A stretch of 5,859 nucleotides of DNA from an uncultured Oscillospiraceae bacterium (lineage in GTDB: Bacteria > Bacillota > Clostridia > UBA1212 > SIG427), in NCBI GenBank assembly GCA_902465325.1, contig CABQMV010000114.1, positions 1-5,859 on the forward strand, read 5' to 3'. A program made the translations under genes and the position numbers. The notes under the pieces are model-generated. The model searched no databases. It saw only the letters and a program-made list of their open reading frames with translations, and was not told the origin of the DNA. Shown piece after piece: positions 1-5,296 of this stretch (within the stretch, counting starts at the first letter, position 1; every line of letters begins with the position of its first letter).

Positions 1-50
1 CAGATGATAGTTGGATGGCGACGTCCCGCGAAAGTATGTAGCTGCCGGAT
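1..50 (+). rRNA. rrf: 5S ribosomal RNA, 3' end (partial)
   Basis: The first 50 bases match the 3' part of a clostridial 5S rRNA by eye. GATGATAGTTGGATGGCGAC corresponds to the helix II/III to IV region, GCGAAAGTA to the loop E side, and GCTGCCGGAT to the closing helix I strand. The 5' two thirds lie outside the window. The gene sits 6 bp before a tRNA, the usual tail of a Firmicutes rRNA operon. The 3' end is placed at about 50 from helix I and may be off by a few bases. One base is unusual: T37 stands where most bacterial 5S genes have G in the AGTAGG block. Recognition is from memory of the family, with no covariance model run. Confidence 0.8.
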
Positions 51-56
51 ATATAA

Positions 57-132
57 TCCTCAATAGCTCAGTCGGTAGAGCGTTCGGCTGTTAACCGAAA
101 TGTCGTAGGTTCAAGTCCTACTTGAGGAGCCA
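57..132 (+). tRNA. tRNA-Asn (anticodon GTT), CCA encoded
   Basis: A complete cloverleaf can be drawn. The acceptor stem TCCTCAA (57-63) pairs with TTGAGGA (122-128), followed by discriminator G129 and encoded CCA 130-132. The anticodon stem is TTCGG (83-87) with CCGAA (95-99). The loop CTGTTAA (88-94) places GTT at 90-92, which decodes asparagine AAC/AAU. The T arm is GTAGG-TTCAAGT-CCTAC. It lies directly after the 5S gene and is probably cotranscribed with the rRNA operon. Its 3' half is a plausible attachment site for the integrase remnant facing it, but no second copy of this sequence occurs in the window. Confidence 0.97.
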
Positions 133-135
133 AAG

Positions 136-177
136 AAAACCCCCGAAACAGCGTTGTTTTGGGGGTTTTGACTTTTT
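136..177 (+). terminator. Rho-independent terminator of the rRNA/tRNA operon, possibly bidirectional
   Basis: A 14-bp stem, AAAACCCCCGAAAC (136-149) with GTTTTGGGGGTTTT (156-169), contains one G-T pair and closes a 6-base loop (AGCGTT). A T-rich tail follows (GACTTTTTCTT). On the opposite strand the stem is also followed by a T-rich run (TTTTCTTT), so it could stop the convergent integrase transcript as well. Confidence 0.9.
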
Positions 178-202
178 CTTGTTCTTATTGGCAATATGAA
201 AA

Positions 203-222
203 TGTTCAACTTTTGTTCAACT
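203..222. repeat. Two 9-bp direct repeats at the integrase 3' end (candidate arm-type sites)
   Basis: TGTTCAACT occurs at 203-211 and again at 214-222, an 11-bp period of about one helical turn. Read on the integrase strand the unit is AGTTGAACA, and the copy at 214-222 contains the integrase stop codon (TGA, 219-217). Tandem short repeats at or just past an integrase stop codon are common in Firmicutes phages and integrative elements, where they act as arm-type binding sites for the integrase N-terminal domain. The repeat is seen directly; the binding role is inferred. Confidence 0.5.
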
Positions 223-399
223 GCTTTGTTCTTTTTTTCTTAGAATGCTATCTGCAATGCATTCTGCGGCTATTTCATCGGTTTCTTGAATGATATGCGC
301 ATAAAAATTCTGCGTGGTTGAAACCTGAGCATGGCCAAGCCTCTTTGAAATGGTAACAGAATCAACACCGGCAAAATATAACAAGGACGCTTGAGTGTG
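217..399 (-). pseudogene. Tyrosine recombinase (phage-type integrase), C-terminal fragment
   Basis: The minus-strand reading from 399 down to the TGA at 219-217 gives 60 residues of a tyrosine integrase catalytic C-terminus. It begins at HTQASLLYFAG, runs through the conserved RLGHAQVSTT segment (the second catalytic-box histidine), reaches the nucleophile tyrosine in TQNFYAH, and ends in a charged helix (ADSILRKKEQSS). Full-length relatives have about 350-400 residues, so the N-terminal arm- and core-binding domains, the first catalytic Arg and the box II HxxR start are gone. The frame hits TAA at 405-403, just past the break, so no active recombinase can be made. The break is at about 400, where the sequence switches to a plus-strand element gene. 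It is convergent with tRNA-Asn, the usual place for an integrase beside its attachment site. Family call is confident; which element it belonged to is unknown. Confidence 0.88.
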
Positions 400-1342
400 C
401 CCTTACGGTATAATAGATTATCTGCTTTCCCACGAAAGCGGCGTGCTGAAACGGGAAGGTGCCAATTACCGCCATCGGGAGCATGACAGCCTGGTTTATG
501 TGGCGAGCAAGAATTACTGGTACTGGAATAGCCGTGGACGAAAGATCAATGCCGTGGATTACCTCATGGAAATCCGGGGGTACAGCTTTGTGGATGCTGT
601 GGAGCGTCTGGCAGGCTGTGGCACTCCTGCTGTTTCCCATTACACAGCTTCCGGCAGCCGGGAACAGCGGAAACCGGTGGAGAAAAAGCCTTTTCGCCTC
701 CCCCGGGTAAAGCGGTGTGCCACCTTTGCTGTTGCTTACCTTCAACGCCGGGGAGTCCATTCGGACATCATCAGACGGTGTATGCAGTTGGGCCTGTTCT
801 ATGAGTCCCGCTATAACAACGAGGCGGTTTGCGTTTTTGTTGGCCGGGATGATACCGGTACGGGCCGGTTTGCCTGCGTCCGCGGAATCGCAGGTGACTT
901 GAAAAAGGACATCAGCGGCAGTGATAAGCGGTTTAGCTTCTGCTACCCGCCGGATCAGCCGGGGAGCCGCCACCTGGCGGTTTTTGAGGCTCCGATTGAC
1001 GCCCTCTCCCATGCTACGCTCCAAAAGCTGGAGGGCTGGCAGTGGAATGGCTACCGCCTTTCCCTGGGCGGGACCTCCCCTGTGGCCCTGGTCGCTTTTC
1101 TGGAACGCCACCCGGAGATCACCCGTGTTGCCCTCTATTTGGACAATGACCTTGCGGGCCGGGTCAACGCCCGGAAAATCAAGGCACTGCTGAAATCAGA
1201 CCAGAGGTTTTCAAAGATCCGGGTGTCTGTCAATCCTCCCCGCAGCGGGAAAGACTACAATGAGAAATTACAGCGCATGCTTCAAGCAATTCGCGAAGAA
1301 AAACACGCCAGCCGCCAGGAACAGGCGGCTGTTTCAATTTAG
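400..1342 (+). pseudogene. DUF3991/TOPRIM-domain protein, N-terminally truncated
   Basis: The open frame runs to TAG at 1340-1342 and yields about 313 residues. Numbered from the GTG at 395, the N-terminal part (YGIIDYLL, residues 4-11; HDSLVY, 30-35; the NAVDYL region, 52-57) resembles the primase-like zinc-ribbon-type lead domain of mobile-element DUF3991 proteins. DUF3991 itself covers roughly 108-165. The TOPRIM fold follows: acidic residue in VFEAPID (196-202), then LDNDLAGR (249-256) with the paired aspartates, and SGKDYNE (284-290). TOPRIM domains bind metal and serve in primases, topoisomerases and nucleases; a replication or primase-like role in the element is inferred. The true start is missing: relatives begin some 10-20 residues earlier, and the available GTG at 395 lies in integrase-derived DNA with no ribosome binding site. 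The stop codon overlaps the ribosome binding site of the next gene. Confidence 0.8.
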
Positions 1343-1354
1343 GAGGACAACTCA

Positions 1355-1675
1355 ATGAATAACGACAAATCCGCGATTCAGGTAATCGCCGGGGCTGCCC
1401 GCTGCCCGGAGTACAGCCCGTCTATGGTTAAGGCTTTGATGAAAAAGCTGGAAACCAATGAAAAAGCCTTCGCCCTGCTGATGAATGTCACCCCTTCCAC
1501 GGTGCGCCTTTGGACAACGGGCGCTGCCCATCCCTGCGGCATGGCCCGGAGGCTGATGCAGATTTATGAATCCGGGCCGGAAATCGTAAGTAAGATTGCC
1601 GGGGAAAGCTGCCCAGAGAAAGGAGGACGCCGGACGAGTGAAACGAAGGAACAAACAGCTTCTTGCAGAAAATGA
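1355..1675 (+). CDS. Small helix-turn-helix DNA-binding protein (MqsA/NadS-like)
   Basis: The product has 106 residues. The start ATG follows AGGAGG (1341-1346) by 8 bases, an ideal spacing. Residues 32-72 form a helix-turn-helix: ETNEKAFALLMNV (first helix), TPSTVRLWTTG (recognition helix and turn), then the MARRLMQIYE helix. This is the layout of Xre/MqsA-antitoxin C-terminal and NadS-like regulators, where the motif is usually of the form NxxxFAxLLGVSxxTVxxWExG. The last 20 or so residues (from GESCPEKGG) are low in family likeness because they read across the ribosome binding site and start of the next gene, which they overlap by 38 bp. It is probably an element-encoded regulator; no toxin partner is adjacent. 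A role in controlling this operon is possible but unshown. Confidence 0.75.
   Translation: MNNDKSAIQVIAGAARCPEYSPSMVKALMKKLETNEKAFALLMNVTPSTVRLWTTGAAHPCGMARRLMQIYESGPEIVSKIAGESCPEKGGRRTSETKEQTASCRK
1621..1626 (+). promoter_or_regulatory. Ribosome binding site that fixes the GTG 1638 start
   Basis: AGGAGG lies 11 bases before GTG 1638. The alternative in-frame TTG at 1596 would precede this site and has no comparable signal upstream, so 1638 is preferred. Confidence 0.75.
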
Positions 1676-2414
1676 ATATGTCAAAGAACTGCTGGCCGTC
1701 CTGAAAGAGAATCCTTCCCCAAGCGGCAGGGATTTTGCTGAAATGGTTGTCCATGTAGGCGAGCTGGAAAACCGGCTGGCCGAGGCCGTAGAGGAATTGA
1801 GAACCATGCGCCAGGAGCTTTTGCAGGTGCAGAACCGCTCCCTGAAAGCTGTTCTGCAAAGAAGCTGTAAAGCGTTGGAACAGAACATTTCTAATATGAG
1901 CCGGAAATTGTCAGAACTAAAGAAGCTCATAATTGGAGGGTGTAAAGAAGCACTTGCTGCCTTTAAGAAACATGGTACGGCTGCCCTGGATGGTCTTTCC
2001 CGCTTTTTTCACATCAAGCCGCTGCTGGAGGGAATCAAAAAGGCGGCAGACGCCAGCATCCGTATTGACGATAACGCTGTCTCCAAAATTCAGAATTTTG
2101 CTGCGGAGTATCACCAGGCGGGCAGGCATTTGAAGAATATGGGCCGGACCCTGATAGGAAAAGAACCGGTGCAGGAGCCTAAAGCCCCCGGCAGACTGTC
2201 TAAAGCGATTGCCGCACCGTACAAAGTCAACCGGGCTTGCATGACCGCCGCAAAGCGGAATATTGAAAAGGCTATCGGCAGCCTGGGCCGTTTACAGGAA
2301 TCCTCAGAGCGCAGGCCATCCGTTTTGAAGGCCATGCAGGAAAATAGTGAAAAGGTACAGCCTGCGGCAAAAAAGGAGGTGCCGGTTAAGACGGCGGACC
2401 GGGTGGAATTATGA
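1638..2414 (+). CDS. DUF6674-like coiled-coil protein of integrative elements
   Basis: The product has 258 residues from GTG 1638. The first 100 or so residues are strongly helical and charged, with heptad-like stretches (VGELENRLAEAVEELRTMRQ and the following 40 residues) that predict a coiled coil. The centre carries the segments I associate with the DUF6674 family of Clostridia elements: GCKEALAAFKKHGTAALDGL, the RFFHIKPLLEGI block, and YHQAGRHLKNMGRTLIGKE. The tail is lysine/glutamate-rich and low in complexity. There is no signal peptide or membrane segment, so it is cytosolic. No biochemical function is known to me; structural or partner-binding roles in conjugation are speculation. It overlaps the helix-turn-helix gene by 38 bp and shares ATGA with the next gene, which points to translational coupling. 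The family name is from memory and needs a profile search. Confidence 0.72.
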   Translation: MKRRNKQLLAENEYVKELLAVLKENPSPSGRDFAEMVVHVGELENRLAEAVEELRTMRQELLQVQNRSLKAVLQRSCKALEQNISNMSRKLSELKKLIIGGCKEALAAFKKHGTAALDGLSRFFHIKPLLEGIKKAADASIRIDDNAVSKIQNFAAEYHQAGRHLKNMGRTLIGKEPVQEPKAPGRLSKAIAAPYKVNRACMTAAKRNIEKAIGSLGRLQESSERRPSVLKAMQENSEKVQPAAKKEVPVKTADRVEL

Positions 2415-2659
2415 TGATGCGTACAAAAACAGATCTATTAGATACAATCGCAAGACGGTTAGGGGTGTCCCTTCCAGACCTGCGTGACTGGTGCCCGCTG
2501 TTATCTTTGCAGGCGCTTCTTGAAGTAGATAACCGTGCCTTTCCCGTAGAGGAATGGAACCGGGCGCTGGCTTACCTTTTAGGCAGACCTTGCGCCTTTT
2601 CTTATGTCTTTGAGGCAAAAGCATATACCAAAACCGTGATAAGGAGGTGGTGGTTTTAG
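2411..2659 (+). CDS. Small element protein of unknown function (82 aa)
   Basis: The frame opens with three consecutive ATG codons (2411, 2414, 2417). The first overlaps the preceding stop as ATGA, so translation is probably coupled; no good ribosome binding site lies close upstream. The product is soluble, with a predicted helix at TDLLDTIARRLGVSLPDLRDW (about residues 7-27), a Leu-rich helix, and a central VEEWNRALAYLLGRP segment. It ends in the basic-aromatic tail VIRRWWF. The tail is encoded over the AAGGAGG ribosome binding site of the next gene, so it may not be functionally constrained. I do not recognise a family. Position inside the element operon suggests an accessory element function. 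Confidence 0.6.
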   Translation: MMMRTKTDLLDTIARRLGVSLPDLRDWCPLLSLQALLEVDNRAFPVEEWNRALAYLLGRPCAFSYVFEAKAYTKTVIRRWWF

Positions 2660-2731
2660 TTGGCGAAGGAAATTGTGCATGAAGATTTTGGTGAAAAGAT
2701 CGGCGGCGCTACTATATCCGCAATTTTTTGA
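2660..2731 (+). pseudogene. 5' start of a further element gene, truncated at the nfo junction
   Basis: A TTG start at 2660 follows the previous TAG with no gap and is served by AAGGAGG (2641-2647), 12 bases upstream. The first residues are MAKEIVHEDFGEKIGGA. I associate this opening with a large protein of Clostridia integrative elements in which the text continues along the lines of RKDLW; the family name is uncertain. Here family likeness ends after GGA (about 2710). The frame runs six more codons through nfo-derived DNA to TGA at 2729-2731, giving a 23-residue peptide. The AAGGAGG also argues that a real gene began here. Confidence 0.6.
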
Positions 2732-3090
2732 ATTCCAATGGTTACGCCTTGCCCTGAATGGCTGCCAGGGTGGAAATTATAGAAGTTTCCCGGCAGGTAT
2801 TCCATTTTAGACAGGTCCTCCCGGAATATTTTCAGAGCAAGCTCACGTACTCTGGGGTCTGCAGAGCAGGCGTTTACCGTATAGGGCGCATGCGCTATAA
2901 TTTGAGCAAAGCTATTTTGCCCCAGAAACAGGGACAGGGCACAGATATCGTTTTTGTCAAATGGACGGGACTTAGCTCCCCGGGGATTTCTCATAAAAAA
3001 TTGAAAGGTATTTGCTCCGATGTGTTGTGCGGCCAGTCCCATTTGCATAAATCCTTTTGCGGCGGATATATGAGAGCCAATTTTAAGCAT
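2713..3090 (-). pseudogene. nfo: Endonuclease IV (Nfo), N-terminal fragment
   Basis: The minus-strand frame from ATG 3090 encodes about 126 residues of class II AP endonuclease IV. This TIM-barrel, Zn-dependent enzyme cuts the backbone 5' of abasic sites in base excision repair. Diagnostic segments are MLKIGSHISAAKGF (1-14), GANTFQFFMRNPRG (25-38), IIAHAPYTVNA (64-74, with H67 corresponding to E. coli H69) and NFHPGSH (105-111, with H107 corresponding to H109). Full-length Nfo has about 280 residues. Everything after KIADIV is missing, including the later metal ligands (the Glu, Asp and His residues of the second half), so the product should be inactive. Beyond 2712 the frame reads 18 or so unrelated codons antisense to the element and stops at TAA (2658-2656). 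AAGGAG at 3107-3102 lies 11 bases before the start. It is 18 bp downstream of the GNAT remnant and was probably cotranscribed with it. Confidence 0.88.
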
Positions 3091-3108
3091 AACAGAATGT
3101 ACTCCTTC

Positions 3109-3507
3109 TCATGCGTTTATTTCATCAGCCAATCCGGCGCTTCTGGCTGTCGGCTCCACCCAGGCCGGCCGGAATCCGCTTTTTAATGCGTTGCGGACAG
3201 ATTTTATATTAGACCATGCAGCGCAGTAAATGGGAACCTTCCCAAGGGACAGGATTTCTAAGGCCAGGCGGCTGCGTTTGTATGTAGGCTGATACTTCAT
3301 CTGCTAGCTGTCGGCTGACTTGTGCCACCACATTATTGCCATAGGAACCAGACCGCATTCCAGGGGAAGAGGCAGATAGACGCGGGCCTTTTTATTCCTT
3401 TTTGAAAGGGTTACCTTATTTTCCGCCTGCATGAAATCCTCTGGGGTGCAATTATATTCGCAGGCAGATTGCCGGAGTGCAATTTGTAGTATTTCCTGAT
3501 TATTCAT
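3109..3507 (-). pseudogene. GNAT-family N-acetyltransferase, decayed by frameshift and internal deletion
   Basis: Two pieces of one GNAT protein remain on the minus strand. The N-terminal piece starts at ATG 3507 (MNNQEILQIALRQSACEYNC) with GAGGAT upstream, and reads to ECGLV. A one-base loss near 3344-3349 then shifts the frame: the original text resumes in another frame as SYGNNVVAQVSRQ and onward to about AYIQ. The C-terminal piece, SRLALEILSLGKVPIYCAAW then SNIKSVRNALKSGFRPAWVE, ends at TGA 3111-3109. It is the acetyl-CoA-site end of the GNAT fold. Relatives have about 260-270 residues; the middle, including most of the cofactor-binding core, is absent, a deletion of very roughly 380 bp joined near 3274-3285. 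Neither piece can be active. Family recognition is good; the natural substrate is unknown. Confidence 0.82.
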
Positions 3508-3540
3508 AGCGCCATCCTCAGTATCCTGTTTATGATGCTT

Positions 3541-3569
3541 ATTATACCATACTGCGCCTGAATTTTGAG
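3541..3569 (-). promoter_or_regulatory. Sigma-A-type promoter upstream of the GNAT/nfo remnants
   Basis: On the minus strand a perfect TATAAT (3546-3541) is preceded by TGG, making an extended -10 (TGnTATAAT). A weak -35, CTCAAA (3569-3564), sits 17 bp further upstream. It lies 34 bp before the GNAT start codon and would drive the GNAT-nfo pair. Confidence 0.6.
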
Positions 3570-3612
3570 AAGAAATTCTTATCTGATGCTTGCGGAGGTC
3601 TGTACGGTCCTA

Positions 3613-3852
3613 TTATCCTTTGGCCTCTACAAACCATTTTGGGTCTGCAAAGTACAAATAGGTTTCCCGGCCGGATACCCGAATGGTATACCGGATTCCT
3701 GTACTGCCCGCCTGTATACAGGCGGCGCGCCGTACATCCAGTATTCTGTCTATTTCATAGACGGTACCGTCTTCCCAGGTAATTGACAGAGGGGTTATTC
3801 CTCCGGCGGTATCAAATTTTACAAGAACCTCTACGTAAACTCTGCGGCCCAT
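3613..3852 (-). CDS. Conserved small protein of Firmicutes, function unknown (79 aa)
   Basis: The product begins MGRRVYVEVLVKFDTAGGIT, continues PLSITWEDGTVYEIDRIL, and closes YLYFADPKWFVEAKG. I recognise this pattern (a WEDGxxYEIDR core, a DVRRAA motif, a GIRYT motif, and a KWFVE end) as a short conserved hypothetical in many Clostridia, probably an all-beta fold. The start at 3852 is preferred over the in-frame ATG at 3897. GGGGAGG lies 4 bases before it, and the family begins at this methionine; the extra 15 residues (YRKIQNPNNNRGG) are low-complexity. The 4-base spacing is short but usable. It is divergent from mutY across a 152-bp AT-rich gap. No function is claimed. Confidence 0.75.
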   Translation of the reverse strand: MGRRVYVEVLVKFDTAGGITPLSITWEDGTVYEIDRILDVRRAACIQAGSTGIRYTIRVSGRETYLYFADPKWFVEAKG

Positions 3853-4004
3853 TCTTCCTCCCCGGTTATTATTTGGGTTTTGTATTTTTCTATACATTTT
3901 GCCGAAAAAAGGTTAAAATAAAATTGGTTGTATAATTTAATTTACAAAATACCGGATTTCTGCAGAAAAGAAATTAGAGAAGAATTGGGCAAAGGAGCAC
4001 GGCT
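3853..4004. other. AT-rich divergent intergenic region before mutY
   Basis: The gap between the small conserved gene and mutY is strongly AT-rich. It contains TATAAT at 3931-3936 in the mutY direction, with no convincing -35 at 16-19 bp, and no clear promoter on the other strand. AAAGGAG at 3991-3997 is the mutY ribosome binding site. No gene or hairpin is seen here. Confidence 0.4.
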
Positions 4005-5060
4005 GTGTTGGAGCATAGAGAAATTATAAAAAAAGCCATTCCCATTTTGATTCAGTGGTACAGGAAGCATCGGAGAGACCTGCCCTGGCGGCGGGAGGTT
4101 ACGCCCTATCGTGTGTGGCTTTCAGAAACTATGCTGCAGCAGACCAGAATTGAAGCGGTAATTCCCTATTATGAGCGCTTTTTGCGAGAGCTGCCTACGG
4201 TAGAAGCGCTGGCTGCTGTTTCCGATGATAAGCTGATGAAGCTGTGGGAGGGCCTTGGGTATTACAGTCGGGCACGAAATTTAAAGAAGGCGGCTGCGCT
4301 TTTAGTATCGGGCTATAGGGGAGAGCTTCCCTCAAAGGCAGAGGCGCTTCGCCAGCTGCCCGGAATTGGAGAGTATACGGCAGGTGCTGTGGCTTCCATC
4401 GCTTTTGGAGAACCGGAGCCTGCTGTGGATGGCAATGTTCTTCGGGTTTTTATGCGGTTAACTGCCTGTAAGGAGGATATTGCCCAGCTCGGAACCCGGC
4501 GCTCTGTGACGAAACTGCTGCGGGAACTCTATCCGGCAGGGCCGGAGGCCGGCCTGTTGACAGAAGGCATTATGGAGCTGGGAGAGGTTATCTGCATTCC
4601 GAATGGATCTCCTGACTGTGCTGCCTGTCCACTGCAGTCTCTTTGTGTAGCGCATCAGACGGACAGCACTGATTTTTATCCGGTTAAGAGTCCTAAGAAA
4701 CCAAGAAGAGTGGAGGAGCGGACGGTGCTGCTCCTTTCCTGTGATGGGAGGGTAGCTGTCCGCCGGCGTGAAATGGGAGGCTTGCTGGGAGGTATGTGGG
4801 AATTTCCTAACTTTATTGGGGCGGCTACTGTTTCGGAGGTGCAGGCTTTTCTCCAAAGCAATGGTATAAACAGCCTGGACTGTAAGCCCTGCGGAGAAGC
4901 AAAGCACATCTTTACGCATGTGGAATGGAAAATGCACGGCTTTCAGGTTATGTGCTTAGAGCCAGCTCCCTGCTATGTGTGGACGACCCCTGAGACGCTT
5001 CAGAGCGAGTATGCAATCCCGGCTGCGTTCCGCTGCTTTATGAAGCAGCTTTTTCGCTGA
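4005..5060 (+). CDS. mutY: A/G-specific adenine DNA glycosylase MutY
   Basis: The product has 351 residues, the normal length. It removes adenine mispaired with 8-oxoguanine in base excision repair, acting in the GO system with MutM and MutT. Visible features in order are the catalytic glutamate in SETMLQQT (E41), the helix-hairpin-helix LPGIGEYTAG (118-127), and the catalytic aspartate D142 in AVDGNVLR. The [4Fe-4S] ligands are C197, C205, C208 and C214, spaced C-x7-C-x2-C-x5-C. The C-terminal MutT-like domain that reads 8-oxoG has GLLGGMWEFPN (259-269) and HIFTHVEW (301-308). The GTG start at 4005 is set by AAAGGAG (3991-3997) with a 7-base gap. The first cysteine gap is 7 rather than the 6 of the E. 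coli enzyme, a variant I associate with clostridial MutY (CxPNG). In Geobacillus MutY an FSH loop contacts 8-oxoG; here it is FTH (303-305). All key residues are present, so it should be functional. Confidence 0.97.
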   Translation: MLEHREIIKKAIPILIQWYRKHRRDLPWRREVTPYRVWLSETMLQQTRIEAVIPYYERFLRELPTVEALAAVSDDKLMKLWEGLGYYSRARNLKKAAALLVSGYRGELPSKAEALRQLPGIGEYTAGAVASIAFGEPEPAVDGNVLRVFMRLTACKEDIAQLGTRRSVTKLLRELYPAGPEAGLLTEGIMELGEVICIPNGSPDCAACPLQSLCVAHQTDSTDFYPVKSPKKPRRVEERTVLLLSCDGRVAVRRREMGGLLGGMWEFPNFIGAATVSEVQAFLQSNGINSLDCKPCGEAKHIFTHVEWKMHGFQVMCLEPAPCYVWTTPETLQSEYAIPAAFRCFMKQLFR

Positions 5061-5296
5061 GAATCCAGCTTTTTATTCAAACAGTGCCGTTTTTCCTGCT
5101 GTCTCTCCAGAATGTCAGACGGACGGCCCTGCTCCTGTGTGCCTGTTGTTCAGGTATACTATAATGGAAGAGCATTTCATATTACGACATATTTCGAGCC
5201 TGATTTTTCGTATATTTATTTGTGTCTTCAATAGAATGACCGGAGAGCGGACATACTATAGAATAAGCACAAATTTTTATTTACGAGGTGGATTGC
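5061..5296 (+). promoter_or_regulatory. Intergenic region with candidate promoters for the DUF255 gene
   Basis: No gene is supported here. TATAAT occurs at 5160-5165, directly after TATACT (5155-5160), but neither has a good -35. A second candidate is TAGAAT (5259-5264) with ATGACC (5236-5241) 17 bp upstream; the -35 matches consensus at four of six positions. This second site is 33 bp before the start codon. No clear terminator for mutY was found. Confidence 0.35.

Larger units (their letters stand above)
400..2712 (+). mobile_element. Internal fragment of an integrative/conjugative element
   Basis: This block has five same-strand reading frames of the sort found together in Clostridia integrative and conjugative elements: a TOPRIM protein, a small helix-turn-helix protein, a DUF6674-like protein, an unknown small protein, and the start of a further element gene. 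The first and last frames are both cut. The block is bounded on the left by a truncated integrase and on the right by a truncated nfo gene. I see no terminal inverted repeats, no obvious target-site duplication, and no transfer, relaxase or excision genes. It is therefore a piece of an element, not a complete mobile unit. The boundaries are estimated from where the flanking proteins lose family likeness, with an uncertainty of about 10 bp each. Confidence 0.7.

Noticed and set aside
362..1111. A 249-codon minus-strand open frame across the TOPRIM gene
   Set aside because: It is antisense to a well-supported coding frame with TOPRIM motifs, has no recognisable family likeness, and has no ribosome binding site. 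It is a by-product of GC-rich codon use.
1355..1675. A toxin-antitoxin pair based on the MqsA/NadS-like helix-turn-helix protein
   Set aside because: No RelE/HigB/MqsR-like toxin lies next to it. The neighbours are a TOPRIM protein and a long coiled-coil protein, so a regulator role is the safer reading.
1352..1930. Minus-strand open frames of 192 and 123 codons over the helix-turn-helix and DUF6674-like genes
   Set aside because: They are serine/phenylalanine-rich antisense shadows with no domain and no start signal. The plus-strand genes have strong ribosome binding sites and coupled spacing.
395..2731. A transposon or insertion sequence with terminal repeats
   Set aside because: I compared the sequence around about 400 and about 2712 and saw no inverted repeat, target duplication or transposase. 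The block is a fragment of a larger element.
2758..3186. A 142-codon plus-strand frame across nfo and the GNAT end
   Set aside because: It is antisense to clear Nfo motifs (HAPY, HPGSH). The translation is composition-driven with no domain.
4458..4937. Minus-strand frames within mutY
   Set aside because: They are antisense to the iron-sulfur and MutT-like domains of an intact mutY, with no independent coding signal.
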